Shown in pieces: positions 1 through 5,977 of a DNA stretch of 24,977 bases. The notes under the pieces were generated by a model that was not told the DNA's origin, did not search any database, and worked only from the letters and a program-made list of their open reading frames with translations. Location: contig DDHP01000015.1 in assembly GCA_002338145.1 (NCBI GenBank), forward strand, positions 1 to 24,977, read 5' to 3'. The position numbers and the translations under genes are program-made. Position 1 is the first letter of the stretch. Every line of letters starts with the position of its first letter. This DNA is from Deferribacteraceae bacterium UBA1873. Lineage in GTDB: Bacteria > Chrysiogenota > Deferribacteres > Deferribacterales > Flexistipitaceae.

Positions 1-236
1 TAACCCACTTTACGGGTATTTACCGGTATATTTATTTTGTTTTCGCTGTGAAAAAATACGTTTTCATTAAGCTTTATATACCCTTTATCAGGACTGAAAA
101 AGCCGGCTACCATTTTGATAATGGACGATTTACCGGCACCTGAGGGGCCGAAGAGTACGATCCTGTTGGAATCGGCACGAAAACGGAAATCAAATTCAAT
201 TCCTTTAAGCTTTTTAGTTACATCTAATTCAAACAT
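1..236 (-). CDS. modC: Molybdate ABC transporter ATP-binding protein, N-terminal part (cut by window edge)
   Basis: Only the first 78 codons are present; the gene continues beyond base 1. The ATG at 236 opens a protein with a Walker A motif, GPSGAGKSS, at residues 30-38. It is followed by an AGFFSPDKGYIKLN stretch typical of ABC ATPases and an IPVNTRKVG segment just before where the Q-loop would be. The short FELDVTKKLKGIEFDF start resembles ModC, where the ATPase energises molybdate uptake at the inner membrane. The start overlaps the end of the MoeA-like gene by 13 bp, so the two are surely cotranscribed. The partner gene and the Moco-type leader support molybdate over another anion, but the substrate is inferred because the C-terminal MOP/TOBE domain lies outside the window. 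Confidence 0.8.
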   Translation of the reverse strand, partial: MFELDVTKKLKGIEFDFRFRADSNRIVLFGPSGAGKSSIIKMVAGFFSPDKGYIKLNENVFFHSENKINIPVNTRKVG

Positions 237-1255
237 ACACCTTTCCCGAAAGAACATACCGGATACACACATGTTTTGCATTGATGACACAGACCGCCGA
301 TTGCTTTTGAGACAACGTCATCCTTTGTTATTTTTATTTCAGCCAGTATTTGGGGTAAAAAAATATCAAGAGCTGTGATTTTATAAAATAGTGCTGCCGC
401 AGGTACTGCACAAACAGTGGTATCATTAAGATAGCCGATAGAAAAATTATTGCCCGGCTGTAAAGGGTTGCCTTTTTGCACAAATTCAACACCGGCGTTT
501 TCTATACCCAGCCTTGTTTTGTCATCCGGGTCCACAGATGTACCGCCGGTAATTAGTATCAGTCCGTTTTGTTCCGCTTCTTTTTTAACGGCTGAAGAAA
601 TTAGTGTCTCATCATCCGGAAGTATCCTGCAGTTTATTTTCTTTACTCCAAACTTAGTAAGCTTTTGTTTCAGTTTTTCGGTAAATTTATCCTCAATCTT
701 ACCGTAATATATCTCATTGCCTGTTACCATGATCGATGCGCTGTTAATCCTATATTTTTTTACCGATAGTACCGGATATTCCAGAATTTTTTTCATTTCC
801 TCAAATATTTCATTTTTGCAAGTCAGAGGGATAATTCGGAATGCTGCAACTTTTGTGCCTGCAGCTACAGGGTATTTGTCACTTATAGTCGGCATCGAAG
901 GTATTTCCATCCTGTTGATTTTTAACACAGTTCCGGTATCGATAGTAAAAATTCCATCGGCGGCGGCAAAAAAATCTACCTTTCCTTCCATAGGAGCTTC
1001 ACTATAATAAACATTTTCCCCGGCTGCTAAAGGAGCTATCGCCGTTGCCACATCGTTTTCATGTACTTCACCACTTTCATCCTCTTCAATAAAAACGTAC
1101 TCTTTTCCCAGACGCAGAAGATGCTCGATATCCTTTTCCTTAATAAAGTGCCCCCTATAAAATGCTACACCTTTGAAATTAGCATCCAGATTAACTTCGG
1201 TAATATCATAAGCAAGTTTCCTGCCTACAGCATCTTCAACCTTTAATTTTTTCAC
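224..1255 (-). CDS. MoeA-like molybdopterin-binding protein with C-terminal cysteine cluster
   Basis: A 343-residue protein. The C-terminal half (about 168-310) is a MoCF/MoeA-type molybdopterin-binding domain, with VTGNEIYYGKIED at 177-189, ILITGGTSVDPDD at 233-245 and GNPLQPGNN at 262-270. The N-terminal half has no motif I can name and is shorter than in classical MoeA. The tail carries five cysteines (323, 326, 329, 334, 341) in the pattern CxxCxxC-x4-C-x6-C, which could bind zinc or an Fe-S cluster. The start is GTG at 1255, preceded by GAGGGTGAA as ribosome binding site. It probably acts in molybdenum cofactor insertion or sensing in the cytoplasm. The downstream overlap with modC and the upstream Moco-type leader fit that. 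Exact reaction unknown; standard MoeA is the nearest alternative. Confidence 0.82.
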   Translation of the reverse strand: MKKLKVEDAVGRKLAYDITEVNLDANFKGVAFYRGHFIKEKDIEHLLRLGKEYVFIEEDESGEVHENDVATAIAPLAAGENVYYSEAPMEGKVDFFAAADGIFTIDTGTVLKINRMEIPSMPTISDKYPVAAGTKVAAFRIIPLTCKNEIFEEMKKILEYPVLSVKKYRINSASIMVTGNEIYYGKIEDKFTEKLKQKLTKFGVKKINCRILPDDETLISSAVKKEAEQNGLILITGGTSVDPDDKTRLGIENAGVEFVQKGNPLQPGNNFSIGYLNDTTVCAVPAAALFYKITALDIFLPQILAEIKITKDDVVSKAIGGLCHQCKTCVYPVCSFGKGVCLN

Positions 1256-1265
1256 TTCACCCTCA

Positions 1266-1303
1266 ATAAAAAAGCCGGTTACCTGTAAACAGATAACCGG
1301 CTT
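1266..1303 (-). terminator. Intrinsic terminator in the leader of the molybdenum operon
   Basis: A perfect 10-bp stem (1272-1281 with 1294-1303, AAGCCGGTTA and its complement) is followed on the minus strand by a run of T (about 1273-1266). It ends only a few bases before the ribosome binding site of the MoeA-like gene. Lying between promoter and gene, it must be conditional. Its 5' arm overlaps a segment that can pair instead with the 3' end of the upstream aptamer, as described for the riboswitch. Confidence 0.85.
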
Positions 1304-1332
1304 AATATTATTTTATTAATATTATAAAATTA

Positions 1333-1457
1333 CCAGTTATCTCCTTTCCAAATTTCGGGAGGCATAAATGTTTCCATCTATACCCTGGGGGCTAAACCCA
1401 GCCGGTTCATAAGTCGTATCGGATCTTAACGACTTAGACTTACAAACTCGGAGATAG
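1333..1457 (-). promoter_or_regulatory. Moco (molybdenum cofactor) riboswitch, transcription-terminating type
   Basis: Read on the minus strand, the leader contains segments I recall from the E. coli moaA Moco RNA: GCC-CCAGGG, GCCTCCCG and TTGGAAAGG, in the same order and similar spacing. P1 is 1450-1456 pairing with 1338-1344 (7 bp). A 7-bp hairpin joins 1411-1417 with 1429-1435. P3 is 1375-1384 with 1361-1370 (10 pairs, two G-U) closed by GAAA. Bases 1342-1333 (AGATAACTGG) can pair 10/10 (one G-U) with 1300-1291, which includes most of the terminator's 5' arm. So P1 formation frees the terminator, giving an OFF switch when cofactor is plentiful. The downstream genes (MoeA-like, ModC) are the expected targets. 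Alignment was by eye and memory; ligand is inferred. The tungsten-cofactor variant is less likely because P3 is present. Confidence 0.82.
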
Positions 1458-1460
1458 TTT

Positions 1461-1489
1461 TTTTTACAACTTCTTAAAATAATAGTCAA
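1461..1489 (-). promoter_or_regulatory. Promoter of the molybdenum operon
   Basis: On the minus strand, TTGACT (1489-1484) is followed by 17 bp and then TAAAAA (1466-1461). Transcription would start near 1454-1457, at the first bases of riboswitch P1. That agreement supports both calls. The -10 matches the consensus at only four of six positions. Confidence 0.55.
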
Positions 1490-1493
1490 GTTT

Positions 1494-1511
1494 TTTAAGC
1501 GTTGGCAGCCT
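1494..1511 (+). repeat. Short direct repeat, copy 1
   Basis: TTTAAGCGTTGGCAGCCT, matching 1771-1788 at 17 of 18 positions in the same orientation. The two copies are 277 bp apart and bracket the inverted-repeat element at 1571-1635. This copy sits just upstream of the riboswitch promoter. Confidence 0.6.
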
Positions 1512-1570
1512 CCCATTTTTTTAGAGCTATGACAATAAGCAGATACGCAGATATTGTTAGAATATAGATA

Positions 1571-1635
1571 GAGATCCCTCGGCTCCGCTCGGGATGACAT
1601 AAATCCTTGTCATTTCGAACGAAGTGAGAAATCTC
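1571..1635. repeat. Paired inverted-repeat element (REP/BIME-like, dispersed-repeat style)
   Basis: Two related arms, 1571-1598 and 1609-1635, face each other around a 10-bp centre. Both arms begin GAGAT, end ATGAC (read inward) and are themselves partly palindromic, the left one around CTCGGCTCCGCTCGGG. Translated on the minus strand they give the CHPERSRGIS-type peptide familiar from spurious ORFs over dispersed intergenic repeats in several bacterial phyla. The arms would fold into a long imperfect hairpin. Copy number elsewhere in the genome cannot be seen here. Confidence 0.65.
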
Positions 1636-1770
1636 TACCATATGAAACGACATAATGAATAAATATGCAACTGTGCTTAATATTGGGATATCTTCATTCG
1701 TGAAAATCTCGATATTTAGATAAAGTGTTGTCAAATAACATAAATACAAAAATTTTGGGAGGTTACTAAT

Positions 1771-1788
1771 TTTAAGCGTCGGCAGCCT
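1771..1788 (+). repeat. Short direct repeat, copy 2
   Basis: TTTAAGCGTCGGCAGCCT, differing from copy 1 (1494-1511) at one base. It may be a remnant of an element or of a duplicated intergenic segment. Confidence 0.6.
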
Positions 1789-2034
1789 TAAAAAGTCGTG
1801 ATGGATAAAGCGTGAAGAAGGGGTTGTATGGGTAGTAAATAAGCTAAAATGCAATCAAGCACATAACTATATCAACTCCCTAAATATTTACATCAATCGT
1901 CTAACTTACACCTTGCTCCTCTGCCCTGTAAACTTAGCACTTAGCACTAATACACCAGTTCACTTTCTTATAAAACCCTTTCAAATTAGTAGGAAATAGG
2001 TTTCCTCTCAAAATAAAAAACCTTTTGAATTTTC

Positions 2035-2064
2035 TTGACAGAGCAAAAAGAATTAACGTATAAA
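2035..2064 (+). promoter_or_regulatory. Promoter of the antiporter operon
   Basis: TTGACA at 2035-2040, 18-bp spacer, TATAAA at 2059-2064. The predicted start, about 7 bases beyond the -10, falls at 2071-2072, on the ATG of mnhE. No Shine-Dalgarno sequence lies before that ATG, so the transcript may be leaderless. Confidence 0.7.
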
Positions 2065-2071
2065 CTTAGTC

Positions 2072-2539
2072 ATGAAATTTATTCTCACATTTATCGCTCT
2101 GCTGATTTTCTGGTTTATGCTTTCAGGTCACTTTTCAGTAATTATTGTGACCTCGGCTGTAATATATGCACTGATTGCAGCTTATTTTACCTATAATTAC
2201 TTTCTTGAAGATATAAGTTTTGCCGGAATAAAGCGGATTTTTAAATTTATAGCCTATCTGCCATGGCTTTTCTGGGAAATTATTGTTGCAAATCTTCAGG
2301 TTGCATACATTGTCCTCAGTCCGAAAATGCCGATATCTCCCGAACTGGTGGAGACTGAGACCGATCTGAAAACCGATTACGGAAAAACGGCGCTTGGCAA
2401 TTCCATTACATTGACCCCCGGTACAGTTACAATCGAAATTGAAAACAGCAAAATTTTAGTACACGCAATTACAAAGGAGCATGCTCAGGATATAAAAAAT
2501 AAAGATATAGAGAAAAAAATATTGAGGATTGAAGCATAA
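2072..2539 (+). CDS. mnhE: Mrp/Mnh antiporter subunit E
   Basis: 155 residues. The N-terminal two-thirds has hydrophobic segments at about 3-23, 27-47 and 59-83, then a soluble tail with TPGTVTIEIENSKILVHAI, the characteristic MrpE C-terminal pattern (LTPGTvtv...lyvHal). MrpE is a small membrane subunit needed for assembly of the Na+/H+ antiporter and corresponds to MbhA of archaeal membrane-bound hydrogenases. It is the first gene of the operon; mnhF starts 2 bases after its stop codon. The ATG has no Shine-Dalgarno site but lies exactly where the upstream promoter would begin transcription. The start is supported by the family-typical MKFIL opening. Confidence 0.93.
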   Translation: MKFILTFIALLIFWFMLSGHFSVIIVTSAVIYALIAAYFTYNYFLEDISFAGIKRIFKFIAYLPWLFWEIIVANLQVAYIVLSPKMPISPELVETETDLKTDYGKTALGNSITLTPGTVTIEIENSKILVHAITKEHAQDIKNKDIEKKILRIEA

Positions 2540-2541
2540 AT

Positions 2542-2796
2542 ATGTTCAGCTTTATAGCAGTGATAATCCTTATCGGTGTATTTTTTGTGCTCTTCAGAGC
2601 TATAAAAGGTCCTACTATATTCGACCGGGTATTGTCTGTAAACCTGATCGGCACAAAAGCCGTTGTTGTAATCGCGTTAATTGGCTTCATGCACAATAGG
2701 CCAGAATTTATGGATATAGCCCTCACATATGCGCTTATTAATTTTATCGGAACAATAGCTTTCCTGAAATATATAGAAAAAAACAGACTGGATTAA
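2542..2796 (+). CDS. mnhF: Mrp/Mnh antiporter subunit F
   Basis: 84 residues with three hydrophobic segments (about 2-20, 35-53, 58-76). The motif GPTIFDRVLSVNLIGTK at 23-39 is the signature loop of MrpF (GPt..DRvla.n.igt). MrpF/MbhB is a small integral membrane subunit of the antiporter module. It sits directly after mnhE and before mnhG, the usual E-F-G order. Length is normal for the family. Confidence 0.93.
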   Translation: MFSFIAVIILIGVFFVLFRAIKGPTIFDRVLSVNLIGTKAVVVIALIGFMHNRPEFMDIALTYALINFIGTIAFLKYIEKNRLD

Positions 2797-2813
2797 AAGG
2801 AATCATTTGACGA

Positions 2814-3131
2814 ATGAGTATACTTGATGTGGTTACACTGATTTTACTTCTTGCTGGAAGTTTTTTTATGTTGGTGGCTTCCATTGGAATGATTAGGCTG
2901 CCGGATTTTTATACAAGAATGCACGCCGGCGGCAAAGCCGATACCTTGGGGCAGGGTTTAATATTTTTAGGGCTTGTCGTTTACGAAGGTTTTAGTTTCA
3001 TCAGCCTTAAAATGTTGATAATTTTTGTTTTTATATTCATAGCAAACCCCACTGCCACACACGCCGTGGCCAAAGCTGCCTATAAAGGTGGATTAAAGAT
3101 ATGGAGCAGGGACAATAATGATAGCGGTTGA
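2814..3131 (+). CDS. mnhG: Mrp/Mnh antiporter subunit G
   Basis: 105 residues with three hydrophobic segments. The sequence GMIRLPDFYTRMHAGGKADTLGQGLI (split here only by name: GMIRLPDFYTRMHA at 25-38, then KADTLGQ) is the MrpG hallmark (GllRfpDvytRlHAatKadTlG). ANPTATHAVAKAAYKGG near the C-terminus also matches. MrpG/MbhC is a small membrane subunit of the antiporter. Its end overlaps the next gene by 14 bp. The nearest purine-rich ribosome site (AAAAGG) is about 13 bases before the ATG, rather far. Confidence 0.93.
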   Translation: MSILDVVTLILLLAGSFFMLVASIGMIRLPDFYTRMHAGGKADTLGQGLIFLGLVVYEGFSFISLKMLIIFVFIFIANPTATHAVAKAAYKGGLKIWSRDNNDSG

Positions 3132-3678
3132 TTTTCTTCTTCTTTTACTTTTGGTGATTATCGCTGTAGCCGCCATTTCGGCAAAGGATATCCTTACCAG
3201 TATAATGCTTCTTGGCAGCTACAGTCTTGTAATCGCAATGGAGTGGGTGCTGCTCAATGCTGTCGATGTTGCTTTTACTGAAGCAGCTGTGGGTGCAGGG
3301 ATATCCACCATACTGATGATAGCGGTTCTTACCAGGGTACCGCGTTTTGAAAAAGAACCGAAAGAGCAAAAACATTTTTTCAATCTTTTTAACCATTCAG
3401 AGCTGCTGGCACTGGCCACAGTAGTAATAACCGGCGCTTTGCTTATATCAGGCACCTGGGATATGCCTGCTTTTGGCGATCCAAATTCACCGGCAAATTC
3501 TTACCTGTCACCTGAATACATCGAAAGAAGTTACCCTCAAACGGGATCACACAATATTGTAACAGCAGTTCTTGCAAGTTACAGGGGTTATGACACACTT
3601 GGGGAAACCACTGTCGTTTTTACTGCAGCTATTTGTTTAATATTGTTAATCAGGAGCTATAAGAAGAATGAAAGATGA
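3118..3678 (+). CDS. MbhD-MbhE-like subunit (equivalent to the C-terminal region of MrpA)
   Basis: 186 residues. Residues 1-75 form the DUF4040/MbhD part, with the conserved DVAFTEAAVGAGIST at 50-64 including Glu55, a residue in the proposed ion path of MrpA/MbhD. Residues 95-180 resemble MbhE/the MrpA tail, ending in NIVTAVLASYRGYDTLGE at 146-163 and a final membrane helix. In Mrp antiporters these segments are fused behind the ND5-like MrpA; here they stand alone, as in archaeal Mbh, but the two small units are joined. It overlaps mnhG by 14 bp and the MnhB-like gene by 11 bp. CAGGG precedes the ATG. Confidence 0.85.
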   Translation: MIAVDFLLLLLLVIIAVAAISAKDILTSIMLLGSYSLVIAMEWVLLNAVDVAFTEAAVGAGISTILMIAVLTRVPRFEKEPKEQKHFFNLFNHSELLALATVVITGALLISGTWDMPAFGDPNSPANSYLSPEYIERSYPQTGSHNIVTAVLASYRGYDTLGETTVVFTAAICLILLIRSYKKNER

Positions 3679-4090
3679 TGTAATTCTAAGAACCATTACA
3701 AAATTTATGCTCCCCTTTATACAGATTTTTGCATTTTACACGCTTGCCCATGGTGAAATCAGTCCTGGCGGCGGATTCCAGGCGGGCGTAATTTTCGGGG
3801 CAAGCTTTATACTTATAGCTTTGGTTTTTGGTAAAAACAGTGCGCGTTCGAAAATGCCAAGAAATATAAATGACATTCTTCTATCTACAGGCGACTTTAT
3901 ATATGCTTTTACAGGACTGTTTTGTATTTTCGCAGGAGGTTTGTTTTTAGAGTATGGAAAGCTTCCCTTTCATTCGGCAAAAGAGGGTAACCACATAGGT
4001 ATGATTATCATTGAACTCGGCGTTGCAATAACAGTGGCAGCAGTAATGATGACAATATTTTTCGAAATTGCGGGGAAAGAAGATGATTGA
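3668..4090 (+). CDS. mnhB: Mrp/Mnh antiporter subunit B
   Basis: 140 residues with four hydrophobic segments. HGEISPGGGFQAG at 28-40 is the MnhB signature loop (rGHn.PGGGFigGl), and IGMIIIELGVAITVAAVMMTIFFEIA near the C-terminus matches the last helix; both are typical of MnhB/MbhF. It forms part of the membrane module beside the MrpA tail. It overlaps the preceding gene by 11 bp and the next (mnhC, from its ATG) by 8 bp, so translation is likely coupled. Length is normal for a stand-alone MrpB. Confidence 0.92.
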   Translation: MKDDVILRTITKFMLPFIQIFAFYTLAHGEISPGGGFQAGVIFGASFILIALVFGKNSARSKMPRNINDILLSTGDFIYAFTGLFCIFAGGLFLEYGKLPFHSAKEGNHIGMIIIELGVAITVAAVMMTIFFEIAGKEDD

Positions 4091-4472
4091 GTTCATAGCG
4101 GATAAATATAATTTCTGGATAGCAATAGTGTTAATGATGATAGGTTTTTACGCTATCATTGCCAAACACAACCTGGTGAAAAAGGTAATCGGTTTAAATA
4201 TCTTTCAGACTTCCGTATTTCTTTTCTATATTTCCATAAGCAAGGTCAACGGCGGCACAGCACCGATAATATGGCATCCAGAAGGACACGCCGAAGTTGT
4301 TTACGACAATCCACTGCCCCACGTACTCATACTCACAGCCATTGTTGTATCCGTAAGCGTCACAGCGGTAGCACTGGGTATCATTGTAAAATTATATAAA
4401 AATTACGGTAGTATAGAGGAAGATGAAATCAAATTAATAGAGCACAATGAGCCGGAGTTGGATTCCAAATGA
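4083..4472 (+). CDS. mnhC: Mrp/Mnh antiporter subunit C (NuoK-like)
   Basis: 130 residues from the ATG at 4083, chosen over an in-frame TTG at 4068 because GGGGAAAG lies at good distance before the ATG and the MIEFI opening is natural. Three helices: about 8-26, 31-51 and 80-105. GLNIFQTSVFLFYISIS and NPLPHVLILTAIVVSVSVTA are MrpC/NuoK-type motifs. NuoK-like MrpC lies between the MrpA and MrpD channels. A soluble acidic tail (IEEDEIKLIEHNEPELDSK) ends the protein. The stop overlaps the next start as ATGA. Confidence 0.92.
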   Translation: MIEFIADKYNFWIAIVLMMIGFYAIIAKHNLVKKVIGLNIFQTSVFLFYISISKVNGGTAPIIWHPEGHAEVVYDNPLPHVLILTAIVVSVSVTAVALGIIVKLYKNYGSIEEDEIKLIEHNEPELDSK

Positions 4473-5977
4473 TTGATTTTTTTACGACACATGCACCCGT
4501 TCTGACTATTGTGGTTTTTATTTTCGGAGCGTTATTAGCTCCGGTATTTGGAAGGATAAATAATTCCTTATCTTATTACTGTGCTCTTATAACAACTGCT
4601 CTTTCGTTTGTGCTGTCCGTTTATCTCCTCTTTTCGGTTTATAATAACGCCCCCCTTGAATATTTCCTCGGAGGCTGGAAACCCCCGTACGGCATTGAAT
4701 ATCGCGTTGATATTCTAAATAGCTTTATCCTTTCGGTGGTGTCTTTTGTATCTTTTCTTTCAGTAATTTACGGATACGGAAGTATAAAATCTGAAATCTA
4801 CGAGAAAAGACATCCTGCTTTTTATTCGGTCTATCTGCTTTTTATCGGCGGAATGATGGGTATCCTCATAACAAACGATATATTTAATATGTACGTTTTC
4901 CTGGAAATAACATCTTTGGCAGGCTACGCGCTGATTGCTATGGGCAGGACAAGATATTCATATATGGCAAGTTTTAATTATCTTATTTTGGGATCGGTTG
5001 GAGCAACGTTTTTTCTGATAGGTATTGGTTATTTATACATGCAAACAGGAACACTTAATCTGACAGATTTAGCCCAAAGACTTCAGGGTCATTTTGATAC
5101 AAACGTGGTACTTGTGGCTATAGCATTTATCGTTGTTGGACTTATGCTTAAAATGGCCGTTTTCCCTCTTCATTTCTGGTTGCCGGACGCTTACACCTAT
5201 TCCCCTTCTGTGATAAGCGCAGCTATGGCCGGGACATCAACAAAAGTGGCTGCCTATCTGCTGATCAGACTTATGTACACTATTTTCGGTATACAGGCAG
5301 GTTTTTCAGGAATAAATTTTTCAGGAATTATCATAGTAATCGCCAGCATAACTATTCTGGCAGGTTCTATTATCGCAATATCACAGACCGATTTGAAAAA
5401 AATGCTGGCTTTCTCTTCCATAGGCCAGATAGGTTATATTCTTATCGGAACGGCAATGGTAAATAAATACGCTTTTGCCGGCGGACTCCTTCATATACTA
5501 AATCATGCCATGATGAAAACAGCCCTTTTTATGGTTGCAGGCGGTTTTTTTTACAAATTTACGTCTACAAAAATAAATGATTTAAAAGGTATGGGCCGGC
5601 AGATGCCGTTTGCATCTGCTATGTTTCTCATTCTATCTCTTTCCATGGTGGGCATCCCTCTTACCGTAGGTTTTATATCTAAATGGTACATCATACTTGG
5701 GGCTGCTCAGTCAGGTTACTGGATAGTCGTGCCGGTAATACTTTTGAGTTCTCTGTTAACAGCTATATATTTCGGAAGGGTTGTTCATAATTTATTTTTT
5801 AAAGATTCAGAAGCCTCAAATACAGGAATTTTGCACGCAAAAATCCCTTACTCCATGGTGAGCTCCACGGCTGTACTTGTTTTTTTATGTATTTTTTTCG
5901 GTGTTTTCGCATATATGCCTGTTGAAATATCGCTGAAAGCCGCTGAAAATATTATAGGGGCTATGCCATGGAAATGA
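4469..5977 (+). CDS. mnhD: Mrp/Mnh antiporter subunit D (ND5/NuoM-like proton channel), first copy
   Basis: 502 residues, about 14 membrane helices, the usual MrpD length. Key charged residues are present: Glu146 in VFLEITSLAGYALIAMG, Lys228 in MLKMAVFPLHFWLPDAY and Lys259 in AGTSTKVAAY, equivalent to the helix-5 Glu, helix-7 Lys and helix-8 Lys of the proton-conducting antiporter-like subunits. HILNHAMMKTALFMVAG further down is also typical. It couples cation and proton movement across the inner membrane. It corresponds to MbhH in gene order (after the MnhC-like gene). ATGA overlap with mnhC, 10-bp overlap with the next gene. Confidence 0.93.
   Translation: MIDFFTTHAPVLTIVVFIFGALLAPVFGRINNSLSYYCALITTALSFVLSVYLLFSVYNNAPLEYFLGGWKPPYGIEYRVDILNSFILSVVSFVSFLSVIYGYGSIKSEIYEKRHPAFYSVYLLFIGGMMGILITNDIFNMYVFLEITSLAGYALIAMGRTRYSYMASFNYLILGSVGATFFLIGIGYLYMQTGTLNLTDLAQRLQGHFDTNVVLVAIAFIVVGLMLKMAVFPLHFWLPDAYTYSPSVISAAMAGTSTKVAAYLLIRLMYTIFGIQAGFSGINFSGIIIVIASITILAGSIIAISQTDLKKMLAFSSIGQIGYILIGTAMVNKYAFAGGLLHILNHAMMKTALFMVAGGFFYKFTSTKINDLKGMGRQMPFASAMFLILSLSMVGIPLTVGFISKWYIILGAAQSGYWIVVPVILLSSLLTAIYFGRVVHNLFFKDSEASNTGILHAKIPYSMVSSTAVLVFLCIFFGVFAYMPVEISLKAAENIIGAMPWK

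Larger units (their letters stand above)
1458..2034. other. Gene-free intergenic stretch with repeats
   Basis: About 580 bp between the molybdenum-operon leader and the antiporter-operon promoter. Open frames here are short, cross the inverted-repeat element and have no ribosome binding site or recognisable protein. Contents seen: the molybdenum-operon promoter, the paired inverted repeat at 1571-1635, two 18-bp direct repeats (1494-1511 and 1771-1788), and a 7-bp tandem duplication CTTAGCA at 1933-1946. The rest is AT-rich sequence in which I see nothing. Confidence 0.7.

Noticed and set aside
1333..1457. Tungsten-cofactor (Tuco) version of the leader RNA
   Set aside because: The P3 stem with GAAA loop is present, and variants proposed to sense Tuco lack it; modC-type neighbour also favours molybdenum, though not decisively.
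1495..1854. 119-codon minus-strand open frame with a CHPERSRGIS-type peptide
   Set aside because: The recognisable peptide comes from the inverted-repeat element; no ribosome binding site, no domain, and the frame crosses both arms and the direct repeats. Treated as a non-coding repeat artefact.
4068..4082. Upstream TTG start for mnhC
   Set aside because: The ATG at 4083 has the ribosome site GGGGAAAG before it; the TTG would place that site inside the coding region.
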